Assembly: GCA_963700955.1 (NCBI GenBank)
Contig: CAVOZH010000011.1
Location: 62,001 to 126,000, forward strand
Reading direction: 5' to 3'
DNA: 64,000 nucleotides
Source of the DNA: Nocardioides_C sp963700955
GTDB taxonomy: Bacteria > Actinomycetota > Actinomycetes > Propionibacteriales > Nocardioidaceae
Part shown: one piece after another, positions 40,863 to 49,589 of the stretch
Position numbering within the stretch: the first letter of the stretch is position 1
Layout: each line of letters begins with the position of its first letter
Made by a program: the position numbers and the translations under genes
Notes under the pieces: generated by a model
What the model was told of the DNA's origin: nothing
The model's database searches: none
Seen by the model: the letters and a program-made list of their open reading frames with translations, nothing else

Positions 40863-43625
40863 TCACGCTGGTCGGTCGGCAGCAGCCGCGGCCACATGCG
40901 CTTGCCGACGCCTGGTCCATCGCCACACCTCGTCAGCGCCCCACACGAGCACAGGCAGCGGAAGCAGGGCCAGCACCTGCCACAGCTGCGGCGTAGCGGT
41001 GCCGAACACCGCTTGGAGCGGTGGGACGAGCACGACGGCGGCAGCGAAGACGACCTCGAAGGCGATGCCCCAGAGCAGCAGCGGGTTCGAGGCCACCCCG
41101 ATCCGCGCCAGGGACGCTCGCTGGGTGCGCGCTGCGGTGGCGGTCCCGATCTGACAGGCCACGATTCCGAGGAAGCTCATGGTCGTGGCCTGCCGCCACA
41201 CCTGATGCAGGTGTCCCGCTGCGACGTCCGCTCCGGGCGCCCACCCACCCTGCACGAGCGTGATGAGGAACAGGGTGATGACGAGCACCGCCGAGACCCC
41301 GCCGAGGAGGCCCCAAGACCTCGCGAGCATCGGACCGTCGATGACGTTCTGGCCGCGTTCTCGAGGCGGCCGGTCCATCACCCCTGGCTCGGCCGGCTCG
41401 CGGCCGAGCGCGAGAGCAGGCAGGGTCTCGGTCCCGAGGTCGATGGCGAGGATCTGCATGACCGTGAGGGGCAAAGGAATGCGCCCGCCGGAGAGTGCGT
41501 AGAGCAGGAACGGCACGACCTCGGGTGTGGCGTGCGCGAAGATGTAGACGATGAACTTGCGAACGTTGTCGTAGACCCGGCGTCCCGCTTCGATCGCGCT
41601 CACGATGGTGGCGAAGTCGTCATCGGTCAGGACCATCGTGGCCGCCTCTCGCGCGACGTCCGTGCCGGACCGCCCCATGGCGACGCCGATGTCGGCCCGG
41701 CGCAGCGCAGGAGCGTCGTTGACCCCGTCGCCCGTCATGGCGACGACGTGCCCCTGGTCCTGTAGAGCGTCGGCGATTCGCATCTTCGCCTCCGGGGAGC
41801 TCCGGGCGAACACGATCTCCTCGTCGCCGGCAAGGAGGTCGTCGAGCTGCCCCTCCGTCATGTCCTCGAGCTCGGCACCGCTGACGACGAGAAGTCCGGA
41901 CCGGCCGATCCCGACGCCCTCAGCGATTCGGCGCGCAGTCAGCCCGTTGTCCCCGGTCACCACGATGAGCCGCACGCCCGCGGTGTGGCAGCGAGCAACG
42001 GCGTCGGCGACCTCCGGTCGAGGAGGGTCGACCATGGCAACGAAGCCGAGCAGGGTGAGATCCCGCTCGGCCTGCTCGCGGGTCAAAGCCGAGAGCTCGC
42101 CCTGGGTGACTGGACGTGTGGCGACGGCCAGCAGCCGAAGTCCCTCATCGGCCCAGTCGTGGACCAACCGCTCCGCGCGCTCGGACGTGACCCGGTCCAG
42201 GGGTACGTCGCCCGACGGGCCGCCGGCGACGCGGACGCAGAGGGGCAGGACCTCTTCCGGCGCACCCTTGGTGTTGACATGGACACCGTCGGGTCGACGG
42301 TCGACCGTCGACATGCGGCGCAAGGCCGGATCGAAGTGGAACTGGGCCAGCCGGTCGCTGCGCGAGGAGGTCGGTGCCACGCCGAGGGCGGGGGCCAGGT
42401 GCAGGAGCGCAAGCTCCGTGGGGTCGCCCAGCTCCTGACCGGCGGGGTCGATCTCGGCGTTGTTGCAGGCCACCGCGGCGGCGGCGAGCCGGGAGACGGG
42501 CGAGCCGGCGAGCGGCGCGGCGACCGGGACGCCGTTCCCGAGGTCGACTACCTCTCCACCGCTCCACACCCGGACCACGCGCATCCGGTTGAGCGTCAAG
42601 GTCCCCGTCTTGTCGGTGCAGATGACGCTCGTGGAGCCCAGCGTCTCGACCGCGGAGATGCGCTTGACCAGGGCGCCCTCGCGCGCCAGCAGACGGACCC
42701 CGACGGCAAGGGCCAGGGTGATCGTCGGCAGCAGCCCCTCCGGGACGTTCGCCACGAGCAGCCCGATCGCGAAGTTGAGGGTGTCACCCAGCGAGAGACC
42801 CGCCAGAAGCGTGCCGAGGGGGATGAACGCGAGGCCCATCCCGACCGCGACCAGCGCAATCAGCTTCGCGACGCGTCTCACCTGGCTCTCGAGGGGACTC
42901 TCCACGTGCTCCACGCGCTGGGACAGCGCCGCGATGCGTCCCAGCTCGGTGCGCATCCCGGTGGCGAAGACCACCGCCGTCGCCTCCCCCTCCGTGCAGC
43001 TGGTCCCGCTGAACAGGAGGTCCCGCGCCTCGAGGAGCGGGCCTTGCGTCTCGCCCGGGAAGGCGGTCCTCATGACCGGAAGGGACTCCCCTGTGAGGGC
43101 GGAGATGTCCATCTCGACAGATCCCGACACCAGCCGCGCGTCCGCGGACACGCGATCGCCTTCGGCCACGACGATCACGTCGCCCGGAACGAGATCGCGC
43201 GCGTCGACGTACTTCTCGGCTCGGTCACGAAGGACGCGCGCCTGTTGCGGCAGGTATGCGGACAGCGCCTCGACCGCCTGTTCGGCGTGCCGCTCCTGAA
43301 GGAACGCGAACAGCGCGTTGACCAGGATGACCACCACGATCGCGATCGCCAAGGGCGGCGTCCCGGCCAGCTGCGCGAGTGCGGCGGCCAGCCACAACAG
43401 CAGGGCCAGCGGATGGAGGAGCTGCTTCGCGAGCTCCCACAGCCAACCCCGTCCTCGCGCGCGCACGAGCTCGTTCGGCCCCGCACTGACCAACCGGCGT
43501 GCCGCCTCGCGATCGGAGAGGCCTTCCCTGCGGCTCCTCAGGTCTCGCAGCAAGCGATCGAGCGACTCCTCAGGGTTCACCTGAGCGGGAACCTCTCCCT
43601 CCACCGCCGAAGCCTGCTCCGTCAC
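40863..43625 (-). CDS. P2-type cation ATPase
   Basis: 920 aa from a GTG with GGAGGAG 5 nt upstream; the frame reads on to 44621, but that part is antisense to ppk2. Layout: N-terminal cation-ATPase domain, ten helices, actuator TGES motif in DISALTGESLP, D338 in CTDKTGTLTLNRM, KGAPEEVL in the nucleotide domain, TGDGVNDAPALRRADIG hinge, and VPEGLL in helix 4 for ion binding. Calcium or sodium/potassium/proton transport cannot be decided. It converges on kdpE, and the potassium context makes a role in monovalent ion balance possible. Confidence 0.9.
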   Translation of the reverse strand: MTEQASAVEGEVPAQVNPEESLDRLLRDLRSRREGLSDREAARRLVSAGPNELVRARGRGWLWELAKQLLHPLALLLWLAAALAQLAGTPPLAIAIVVVILVNALFAFLQERHAEQAVEALSAYLPQQARVLRDRAEKYVDARDLVPGDVIVVAEGDRVSADARLVSGSVEMDISALTGESLPVMRTAFPGETQGPLLEARDLLFSGTSCTEGEATAVVFATGMRTELGRIAALSQRVEHVESPLESQVRRVAKLIALVAVGMGLAFIPLGTLLAGLSLGDTLNFAIGLLVANVPEGLLPTITLALAVGVRLLAREGALVKRISAVETLGSTSVICTDKTGTLTLNRMRVVRVWSGGEVVDLGNGVPVAAPLAGSPVSRLAAAAVACNNAEIDPAGQELGDPTELALLHLAPALGVAPTSSRSDRLAQFHFDPALRRMSTVDRRPDGVHVNTKGAPEEVLPLCVRVAGGPSGDVPLDRVTSERAERLVHDWADEGLRLLAVATRPVTQGELSALTREQAERDLTLLGFVAMVDPPRPEVADAVARCHTAGVRLIVVTGDNGLTARRIAEGVGIGRSGLLVVSGAELEDMTEGQLDDLLAGDEEIVFARSSPEAKMRIADALQDQGHVVAMTGDGVNDAPALRRADIGVAMGRSGTDVAREAATMVLTDDDFATIVSAIEAGRRVYDNVRKFIVYIFAHATPEVVPFLLYALSGGRIPLPLTVMQILAIDLGTETLPALALGREPAEPGVMDRPPRERGQNVIDGPMLARSWGLLGGVSAVLVITLFLITLVQGGWAPGADVAAGHLHQVWRQATTMSFLGIVACQIGTATAARTQRASLARIGVASNPLLLWGIAFEVVFAAAVVLVPPLQAVFGTATPQLWQVLALLPLPVLVWGADEVWRWTRRRQAHVAAAAADRPA

Positions 43626-43745
43626 GCCGCTCCTCCGCTGCCACGTTTGCTGCCGCCGTCTCCCACTCATTGAGCGCCCAGAGGCATCTCGAGGCCAGAG
43701 CCGAACGGCCCTTCGCGGGAGCGTCCACGGTTTACGCTGCTGAGC

Positions 43746-44567
43746 ATGGCCAAGCAACAGGGCGAGCGTGCGGCGCAGCGCGTGCCGGCGGCGACGTACG
43801 ACGCCGAGCTGTTCCGGATGCAGGCCGAGCTGGTCAAGGTCCAGGAGTGGGTCAAGACCGAGAAGCAGCGCATCGTCGTGGTCTTCGAGGGGCGCGACGC
43901 CGCCGGCAAGGGCGGCACCATCAAGCGGGTCGCGCAGTACCTCAGCCCGCGCGTCGCCCGCATCGTGGCGTTGCCGGCGCCTACGGAACGCGAGAAAGGG
44001 CAGTGGTACTTCCAGCGTTACATCGAGCAGCTGCCCAGCGCCGGCGAGATCGTGCTGTTCGACCGCTCCTGGTACAACCGGGCCGGGGTCGAGAAGGTGA
44101 TGGACTTCTGCACTCCAGCGGAGTACCGCCGCTTCCTCCACCAGTGCCCGATCTTCGAGCGGCTGCTCGTCGAGGACGGGATCCTGCTGCGGAAGTACTG
44201 GTTCTCCGTGAGCGACCAGGAGCAGCAGCGGCGCTTCAGGTCCCGCCTCGAGGACCCGATGCGGCAGTGGAAGCTGTCGCCGATGGACCTCGAGTCGATC
44301 ACCCGCTGGGAGGACTACTCCCGCGCCAAGGACGAGATGATGGTCCACACCGACATCCCGGAGGCGCCGTGGTACGTCGTGGAGAGCGACGTGAAGAGAC
44401 GGGCTCGGCTCAACATGATGGCCCACCTGGTGTCGACCATCCCGTACGTCGACGTACCCCCTCCCGCCCTGGAGCTGCCGGCCCGACCGAAGCCGAAGGG
44501 CTACGAACGGCCTCCGCGGGAGCATGCGACCTACGTCCCGGACCACTGCGCCACCCTCGGCGGCTGA
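43746..44567 (+). CDS. ppk2: Polyphosphate kinase 2
   Basis: 273-aa cytoplasmic enzyme transferring phosphate between polyphosphate and nucleotides. Walker A FEGRDAAGKGGTIKR near residue 47, lid motif SPRVARIVALPAPTEREKGQ, and Walker B LFDRSWYNRAGVE, then WKLSPMDLESITRWEDYSRA. All are standard for PPK2 class I or II. Divergent from the P2 ATPase with about 120 bp between starts. Confidence 0.95.
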   Translation: MAKQQGERAAQRVPAATYDAELFRMQAELVKVQEWVKTEKQRIVVVFEGRDAAGKGGTIKRVAQYLSPRVARIVALPAPTEREKGQWYFQRYIEQLPSAGEIVLFDRSWYNRAGVEKVMDFCTPAEYRRFLHQCPIFERLLVEDGILLRKYWFSVSDQEQQRRFRSRLEDPMRQWKLSPMDLESITRWEDYSRAKDEMMVHTDIPEAPWYVVESDVKRRARLNMMAHLVSTIPYVDVPPPALELPARPKPKGYERPPREHATYVPDHCATLGG

Positions 44568-44598
44568 CCACGCTGCAACCCCTGAGGAGGTGTGTGCG

Positions 44599-45039
44599 GT
44601 GACCCAAGTGATCATCCTCAACGCCTCCTACGAGTGGCTCGGTGCGACCACGCTGAAGCACGCGGTCAACATGCTCGTCCGCCAGGTCGCCGAGGTCGAG
44701 GTGCACGAGGAGGGCAGGATGATCGGCCCCTACCCATGGCCTCGGGTGGTCCGGCTCGTGCGGTACGTAGCCGCCAAGTGGCTGCACCGCCCGGCCGCCT
44801 GCACCAAGAAGGGCGTGCTTCTGCGCGACCGGCACCGTTGCGCCTACTGCGGACGTGGAGGCGCGACGGTCGACCACGTCGTCCCGCAGTGCCAGGGCGG
44901 CCGGAGCACCTGGGACAACCTGGTGACCGCGTGCGCGCGGTGCAACAACGTCAAGGACGGGCGGACGCCTGCACAGGCCCGGATGCCGCTGCTGTACCAG
45001 CCCTGGACACCCACGCTGGCGCAGCTGGTGGCCCGGTGA
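44599..45039 (+). CDS. HNH endonuclease family protein
   Basis: 146 aa. C-terminal HNH with two CxxC pairs (CAYCG and CARCN) and the core ATVDHVVPQCQGGRSTWDNL, then N in CNNVKDGRTP. The N-terminus (LNASYEWLGATTLKHAVNML) matches the housekeeping actinobacterial HNH proteins of unknown role. AGGAGG 8 nt before the GTG. Confidence 0.9.
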   Translation: MTQVIILNASYEWLGATTLKHAVNMLVRQVAEVEVHEEGRMIGPYPWPRVVRLVRYVAAKWLHRPAACTKKGVLLRDRHRCAYCGRGGATVDHVVPQCQGGRSTWDNLVTACARCNNVKDGRTPAQARMPLLYQPWTPTLAQLVAR

Positions 45040-45188
45040 GCCGAGGGGCGAGGAGCCCACGCAGACGCTCGCATCTGCCCGCTCAGCCTTCGGCCACGAG
45101 CTTGCGCACAGCGTGCGGAGCTGCCGATGACCGCGTTCCCCCGGCGTCGCGGTGATCCGGTCCTCGATGCCGTCCCACCCGAGAGCCC

Positions 45189-45202
45189 GTGACAACCGTC
45201 AC
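45189..45202. promoter_or_regulatory. CRP/GlxR-like site
   Basis: GTGACAACCGTCAC fits GTGA-N6-TCAC and is followed by A. Lies 44-57 bp before the possible small transcript that ends in the terminator at 45246-45285. Confidence 0.4.
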
Positions 45203-45235
45203 AGATGCTCGCAGGGTCATACCCCCCTGCGTATG

Positions 45236-45285
45236 GTTGGCGCAGCGGCCCGGTGAGTCATCCCCCGTACTCACCGGGCCGTTTT
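45236..45285 (+). ncRNA. Candidate small RNA between HNH gene and FMN reductase gene
   Basis: A CRP-like site (45189-45202), CATAC..GTATG inverted bases near 45218-45235 with TATGGT as a possible -10, and a strong intrinsic terminator (45246-45285) line up within 100 bp and outside any gene. The region 45040-45343 has no convincing reading frame. Purely structural evidence. Confidence 0.25.
45246..45285 (+). terminator. Strong intrinsic terminator
   Basis: 13-bp arms CGGCCCGGTGAGT and ACTCACCGGGCCG pair perfectly around a 10-base loop, followed by TTTT. Works in the plus direction. Confidence 0.85.
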
Positions 45286-45343
45286 CCATGCCCGCGGGGC
45301 CTGGCGGCCGCACCGCCCCGGGGCGCGATGACCCGAACACCGC

Positions 45344-45898
45344 TCACCCGAGAACCGCCTCCTCGGGACGCAGGGCGCCGGCCACGGCAGCGACTGCGGG
45401 CCCGAAGCGCTGCAGCCACGCGTCGACGTACTGCGGAAGGTGGTCGAGGTGGTGCTCCTCGAGGACGAACGAGGGGACAGGCAGCATCGCGCCCACCGCC
45501 TGAAGGACGACCCTGAGCTGCAGGTCGGCCATCGCCCCATGTGCACTTGATGCCGCCAGCACCACAGGGACCGCGACCGTCGACTCCAGAGCGGTCGACT
45601 CCAGACCGTCGAGGAACACCTTCAGGACGCCGGTGTAGCCGGCTTTGTACACCGGGGTCGCCACCACCAGGACGCGGGCGCCGCTCACAAGGCGCCGCGC
45701 CCTGCGCACCCGCTCGCTCTCCGCGGAGAACAGGTCGGCACCGAGGTCGGCGAGCTCGACGACCTCGGGGACGGAGTCGAGGTCCGGCACCAGCCCGGAC
45801 GCGACGACCTTGGAGACACCGCTGGTGCGAGAGCCCGGGACCGGGTTGCCGACCAGGACCACGACATCGTTCGCCGAGATCTCCGGGGACACAGACAT
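45344..45898 (-). CDS. NAD(P)H-dependent FMN reductase (SsuE/MsuE-like)
   Basis: 184-aa flavodoxin-fold enzyme. FMN-binding loop VGNPVPGSRTSGVSKVVASG near the N-terminus and VVATPVYKAGYTGVLKVFLD in the middle, standard for the SsuE/MsuE group that supplies reduced FMN to sulfonate monooxygenases. No ssuD/monooxygenase is adjacent. Divergent from a FAD protein gene across an AT-rich region that shares AGTAAGTTA with the sbp promoter, pointing to sulfur starvation control. Confidence 0.88.
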   Translation of the reverse strand: MSVSPEISANDVVVLVGNPVPGSRTSGVSKVVASGLVPDLDSVPEVVELADLGADLFSAESERVRRARRLVSGARVLVVATPVYKAGYTGVLKVFLDGLESTALESTVAVPVVLAASSAHGAMADLQLRVVLQAVGAMLPVPSFVLEEHHLDHLPQYVDAWLQRFGPAVAAVAGALRPEEAVLG

Positions 45899-45931
45899 GA
45901 CGCCACCTACCTCAGAACTTGGATTTTCTCT

Positions 45932-45953
45932 AGTAAGTTAGTAGTAATACTAA
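45932..45953. promoter_or_regulatory. AT-rich operator region with AGTAAGTTA and TTAGTA/TACTAA arms
   Basis: AGTAAGTTA (45932-45940) equals the core of the sbp palindrome. TTAGTA (45938-45943) and TACTAA (45948-45953) form an inverted repeat around GTAA. It lies between the divergent FMN reductase and FAD protein genes. Confidence 0.5.
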
Positions 45954-46011
45954 ACAGATCTGAGACCCAAGCCGCAAACCGCCTCGACGCGTGGGACGAC
46001 AAGGAGAGCCG

Positions 46012-47388
46012 ATGAAGTATCCGGTGACCGAGCAGGACCTGGAGCCCCGACCGACGAGGGTGGTGATCGTCGGAGGAGGCGCCGCGGGAGTCATCACCGC
46101 AACGCACGTCCTGCGCGCCGCCGATGCGGAGCACCCCGTCGACGTACAGCTCATCGAGAAGGACGCGACCATGGGGCCGGGCCTGGCCTACCGGACTCGC
46201 CACCCTCAGCACACGCTCAACAACTTCGCCGGGCGCATGAGCGCGGTCGACGGGGACCCGGACCACCTGCTCAGGTGGTGTGCCGACCGCGGCCTGCGGG
46301 CCGACCCCACGTCCTTCCTGCAGCGGGAGGTGTACGGCAGGTACCTGGCCGACGTGCTCGACGAGACGGTGGTCCCGCAGGGGAGCATGCTGCGCAGGAC
46401 CCGCGCCGTCGTCACCGACCTGCGCGACGACGGACCTCACCTCGCCGTGCGGCTGTCCGGCGACTGGACGACCGGAGCCGACAAGGTCGTCCTCGCGTTG
46501 GGCACCCCTCCCCCGCGTCGCAGGCCGGACCTCGAACACCTGGGCGACCGCTACCTCCCGGACCCGTGGTCCGAAGGGCTCACCGAGAGCATCGGCTCTG
46601 CGCGTGAGGTCCTGCTGATGGGAACCGGCCTGACCATGGTCGACGTCGTGGCAAGGCTCCACGCCTCCTCGCCCACCACCCGGTTCACCGCGGTCTCGCG
46701 GAACGGGCTGCTTCCCGCGGCTCACAGGCGAGGCGGCCTGCGGCTGCACGACACCTTCGACCCCGGGACGGCGTCGCTCGATGCACTTCTTGTGCGTGTG
46801 CGGAGGCGCATCCGTGAGCTGGAAGGAACGGGCTCGGGCGGCGACTGGCGCGACGTGGTCGACTCGGTGCGCGCCCGCGCCAACGACCTTTGGTGCAACC
46901 TCTCCCCCGCGGACCAGGAACAGTTCGTGGCGGAGGTCGCCCGCCGCTGGGAGATCGTCCGGCACCGAATGTCTCCGGACATGGCTGAGTACATCGACCA
47001 GCTCAAGGAGGACGGCACGCTTCGTGTCGCACGCGTCGACGAGGTCGACGTCTCGGAGTTCGACCGGGTCATCAACTGCACGGGCCCTTCCCCGGTGACC
47101 ACGCGCGGGTGGAACCGCCTCGTCGACGCCCTGCTCGAGCGCGGCTCGATCAGACCGCACCGCCTCGGCCTCGGCCTCGACCTGGACAAGCACGGACGCG
47201 TCATCGACGCGGCGGGCACACCGCATCCGGACGTCTACGCCGTCGGCGCGGCACGGAGAGGCGTCGAGTGGGAGGTGGCCGCCATCCCGGACCTACGCGT
47301 CCAGGCAGCACGGCTGGCCGACCATCTCGTCGGAGCCGGGCGCTCGAGCGGTCGCACCGGAGACCCGCAGCAGGTCGCCTCCGCCTGA
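46012..47388 (+). CDS. FAD/NAD(P)-binding flavoprotein
   Basis: 458 aa. Rossmann motif VVIVGGGAAGVITATHV near residue 18 binds FAD, then LAYRTRHPQHTLNNFAGRMS (residues about 58-78) fits the FAD-NAD(P)-binding (PF13454) family, whose members are often annotated as hydroxyacylglutathione or lysine oxygenase-like with no proven function. Second NAD(P) site EVLLMGTGLTMVDVV, and the C-terminal YAVGAARRG. The ATG at 46012 has AAGGAG 5 nt upstream. Probably co-regulated with the FMN reductase. Confidence 0.82.
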   Translation: MKYPVTEQDLEPRPTRVVIVGGGAAGVITATHVLRAADAEHPVDVQLIEKDATMGPGLAYRTRHPQHTLNNFAGRMSAVDGDPDHLLRWCADRGLRADPTSFLQREVYGRYLADVLDETVVPQGSMLRRTRAVVTDLRDDGPHLAVRLSGDWTTGADKVVLALGTPPPRRRPDLEHLGDRYLPDPWSEGLTESIGSAREVLLMGTGLTMVDVVARLHASSPTTRFTAVSRNGLLPAAHRRGGLRLHDTFDPGTASLDALLVRVRRRIRELEGTGSGGDWRDVVDSVRARANDLWCNLSPADQEQFVAEVARRWEIVRHRMSPDMAEYIDQLKEDGTLRVARVDEVDVSEFDRVINCTGPSPVTTRGWNRLVDALLERGSIRPHRLGLGLDLDKHGRVIDAAGTPHPDVYAVGAARRGVEWEVAAIPDLRVQAARLADHLVGAGRSSGRTGDPQQVASA

Positions 47389-47399
47389 GCCGCAGACAG

Positions 47400-47430
47400 C
47401 GCCGGCCCTGCTCGTCGAGCAGGGCCGGCG
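47400..47430. terminator. Bidirectional-type hairpin between convergent genes
   Basis: GCCGGCCCTGCTC (47401-47413) pairs with GAGCAGGGCCGGC (47417-47429) around GTC, with C47400-G47430 extending it. No T-run, but a 14-bp stem between the stops at 47388 and 47445 fits termination for both. Confidence 0.7.
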
Positions 47431-47444
47431 GGCTGGGCTCCGCG

Positions 47445-47999
47445 TCAGGGGTTGCGACCGATGAACGCGAGCAGGCGGGTCTGTACGTCGGCGCTCTCGG
47501 CGACCTGTACTCGCGGGCCGTACTGACCGCTGTTGCGCAGCAGCTCGTCGAGAGGCAGCATCCCGGCGAGCAGCTGGGCGCACTTGTCGGGGTCGAGCCG
47601 CTCGTCCTGGCCAGTGGCCCGCGCCAGGTCCCACGTGTGCATGAACACGTCGGCGGTGTAGAACCTGTCGACCGCCTGGTCGAGGGGGACCTCGCCGATG
47701 TGCGGGTTCGACAGCACCCTTCCCGTCGTCGCCGGGTCGTCGAGCAGAGCCTGCACGCCGTCGCTGTGCACGGTCCAGGCCGCCACCGGGTCGTCGTCCA
47801 CCGAAGGCCCCTTCGGCAGCTCGACCCCCGCTCCGGCCTTCAAGAAGGAAGGGAACCATTCGACGAGGTGCCGCACCACGTCCCGGGCCGTCCAGCCCTC
47901 GCACGGTGCCGGGTCGTCCCAGACCTCCGGCCGCGCGCCGCGGACCCGCTCGGTGAAGCCGCCGGCGATGACGCGGTGCTCGTCTGCCTCGCTGCTCAT
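47445..47999 (-). CDS. TIGR03086-type metal-binding protein (DinB/mycothiol-dependent fold)
   Basis: 184 aa. The family core is visible: PCEGWTARDVVRHLVEW (histidine ligand), and a later VFMHTWDLARATGQDERLDP with the second and third metal ligands. Members are often listed as mycothiol-dependent maleylpyruvate isomerase-like; true substrate unknown. GGGAGG before the ATG at 47999. Runs with the SRPBCC and ArsR genes upstream. Confidence 0.88.
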   Translation of the reverse strand: MSSEADEHRVIAGGFTERVRGARPEVWDDPAPCEGWTARDVVRHLVEWFPSFLKAGAGVELPKGPSVDDDPVAAWTVHSDGVQALLDDPATTGRVLSNPHIGEVPLDQAVDRFYTADVFMHTWDLARATGQDERLDPDKCAQLLAGMLPLDELLRNSGQYGPRVQVAESADVQTRLLAFIGRNP

Positions 48000-48034
48000 T
48001 GCCCTGCCTCCCTCTCGCACTCTCGGACGCCGCC

Positions 48035-48532
48035 CTAGACGGCCTCGGAGAGGAGCTCCTCGAGCCGATCGTAGGCCTCGCGGAGCCCGCCCTCCATCCC
48101 GCTCGCGATGATCGCGTCGCGTCCTTCGATCGAGTCGACCACCGAGGTCGTCGTCACGCGGGTGCGGCCGCCGAGGTCCTCGAAGTCGGCCGTCTCCAGG
48201 CTGACTCCGTCCGGGTACCCCTCGAAGGTGAAGGTCTGCACGATTCGCTCGCAGGGGCGCACCTCGTGGAACACGCCCCGGAAGCCGTACTCCGTCCCGT
48301 CCTCCGCGACGTGCACGTAGCGGTAGGAACCATCGGTGCGTGCGTCGTACCTGTCGATCCGGATCGCGAGCCGGCGTGGGCCGAGCCACCGGGCGACCAG
48401 GTCGGGCTCGGTGTACGCCCGGAACACGCGCTCCGGCGGAGCCTCGAACTCCCGGGTGATCACGATCGTGGGCAGAGCCGGGTCGGCCACGATCTGCGTC
48501 TCGTTGCGGTGGTTCGTGCTGGCAGTGCTCAT
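48035..48532 (-). CDS. SRPBCC (AHSA1/ATPase activator-like) protein
   Basis: 165 aa START-like lipid/ligand-binding fold. Conserved start IVITREFEAPPERVFRAYTE, then WLGPRRLAIRIDRYD, and the closing GMEGGLREAYDRLEELL, all normal. Forms a pair with the ArsR gene (ATGA overlap 48529-48532), a very common actinobacterial partnership of unknown ligand. Function beyond ligand binding not known. Confidence 0.92.
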   Translation of the reverse strand: MSTASTNHRNETQIVADPALPTIVITREFEAPPERVFRAYTEPDLVARWLGPRRLAIRIDRYDARTDGSYRYVHVAEDGTEYGFRGVFHEVRPCERIVQTFTFEGYPDGVSLETADFEDLGGRTRVTTTSVVDSIEGRDAIIASGMEGGLREAYDRLEELLSEAV

Positions 48533-48891
48533 GATGCTGCTCCGTTCGCTCGGGGCTCCTCCACAGGAGCCTCCTTCATCTGCTCGAGCACGGCATCGAG
48601 TCGGCGGAAACGGTCCTCCGCCTCGCGGCGATAGCGCTCGATCCACTTGGTCATCAGGTCGAAGACCCCGGGCTCGAGGTGGCACGGCCGCCTCTGGGCG
48701 TCCCTGCTGCGACTGACCAACCCCGCGTCCTCCAGCACCCGCAGGTGCTTGGAGACGGCCTGCACGGTGACGTCGTACGGCTCGGCCAGCTCGTTGACCG
48801 TGGCATCTCCGACAGCGAGCCGGGCCACGATGTCCCGCCGCGTCGGGTCGGCCAGGGCCGCGAACACCCGGGAGAGCCGGTCCTCCGTCAC
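48529..48891 (-). CDS. ArsR-family transcriptional regulator
   Basis: 120 aa. Winged helix core ALADPTRRDIVARLA, NELAEPYDVTVQAVSKHLRV and LEDAGLVSRSRDAQRR. No metal-binding ELCVCDL motif, so it belongs to the group paired with SRPBCC proteins rather than a metal sensor. I place the start at the GTG 48891 (GGGAG upstream) because the longer frame to 48957 runs through an operator palindrome. Likely represses its own operon through the twin palindromes upstream. Confidence 0.93.
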   Translation of the reverse strand: MTEDRLSRVFAALADPTRRDIVARLAVGDATVNELAEPYDVTVQAVSKHLRVLEDAGLVSRSRDAQRRPCHLEPGVFDLMTKWIERYRREAEDRFRRLDAVLEQMKEAPVEEPRANGAAS

Positions 48892-48906
48892 TTTGCCACT
48901 CCCGTC

Positions 48907-48924
48907 TTCAACCGATTGGTTGAA
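48907..48924. promoter_or_regulatory. ArsR operator 1
   Basis: TTCAACCGATTGGTTGAA: 7-bp perfect arms TTCAACC/GGTTGAA, GATT centre; just downstream of the putative -10 of the ArsR promoter. Confidence 0.8.
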
Positions 48925-48928
48925 TACC

Positions 48929-48957
48929 AACGTACGACGCACCTCAGGGTTCGTCAA
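48929..48957 (-). promoter_or_regulatory. Promoter of the ArsR/SRPBCC operon
   Basis: On the minus strand TTGACG (48957-48952) and TACGTT (48934-48929) are 17 bp apart, the ideal spacing of vegetative sigma. The -35 box overlaps operator 2. Confidence 0.6.
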
Positions 48958-48969
48958 CCGATCGGTTGA
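48954..48969. promoter_or_regulatory. ArsR operator 2
   Basis: TCAACCGATCGGTTGA is a perfect 16-bp palindrome sharing 15 of 16 bases with operator 1. It overlaps the -35 box, so binding would exclude RNA polymerase. Confidence 0.85.
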
Positions 48970-49017
48970 ATAAGGTCTCGACCGGGTAGACCACCGCGCG
49001 CCGCAGGCGGACGCCCC

Positions 49018-49485
49018 TCAGGGCGAGACGAAGACGTAGCGCCGGTAGGTGACGAACCGGAAGAGGGTGGCGAGCACCCAGCCGAAGATGCGCGCGACGT
49101 TGTCGCTGAGCACCGAGTCGAGGCCGAACAGGTGCCTGGAGACGTACACCGCGCCGGCCGTGATGACGATGCCGATGATGTTCACGAAGACGAACAGCGC
49201 GAGCTCGTGGGCGACGTTCTCACGGCGTTGGTGCCGGTAGGTCCAGTAGCGGTTGCCGACCCAGCTGAAGATGGTTGCCGCGGCCGTCGCGACCACGGAG
49301 GCCTGGATGGGCGCGGACTCCATAGGCCCACCGCCGCTGCCGGGGAGGCCGAAGACCAGCAGGGTGTAGCCGCCGTTGTCGACGACGAAGGCGAGCGCGC
49401 CGATGATCCCGAACTTGGCCGCCTCTCGCCAGATGCCCCTGACCACATCGCTGCTGCGCAGCGCCAGAGACGCGAGGACCGACAC
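49018..49485 (-). CDS. GtrA-family membrane protein
   Basis: 155 aa with four helices. FGIIGALAFVVDNGGYTLLV starts the domain; VGNRYWTYRHQRRENV is the conserved GtrA motif. Presumed flippase-like partner in moving undecaprenyl- or polyprenyl-linked sugars. Divergent from the GT2 gene (104 bp), which fits a sugar-lipid role. Confidence 0.9.
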   Translation of the reverse strand: MSVLASLALRSSDVVRGIWREAAKFGIIGALAFVVDNGGYTLLVFGLPGSGGGPMESAPIQASVVATAAATIFSWVGNRYWTYRHQRRENVAHELALFVFVNIIGIVITAGAVYVSRHLFGLDSVLSDNVARIFGWVLATLFRFVTYRRYVFVSP

Positions 49486-49589
49486 AGTGGAGATGGTAAC
49501 GGCAGGGTGGGCGTCCCTCGGTCCCCAGCCCGCTGCCGGCGACCGTAGACTGACCGATGGCCAGAGACAGTGAAGCTTAAGGAGAGCCC

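Noticed and set aside
43626..44621. N-terminal extension of the P2 ATPase frame
   Set aside because: Its 332 codons are antisense to ppk2; the GTG at 43625 has a good ribosome site and the family start.
48892..48957. Longer start for the ArsR gene
   Set aside because: It would place an operator palindrome inside the coding region; the GTG at 48891 fits the family start.
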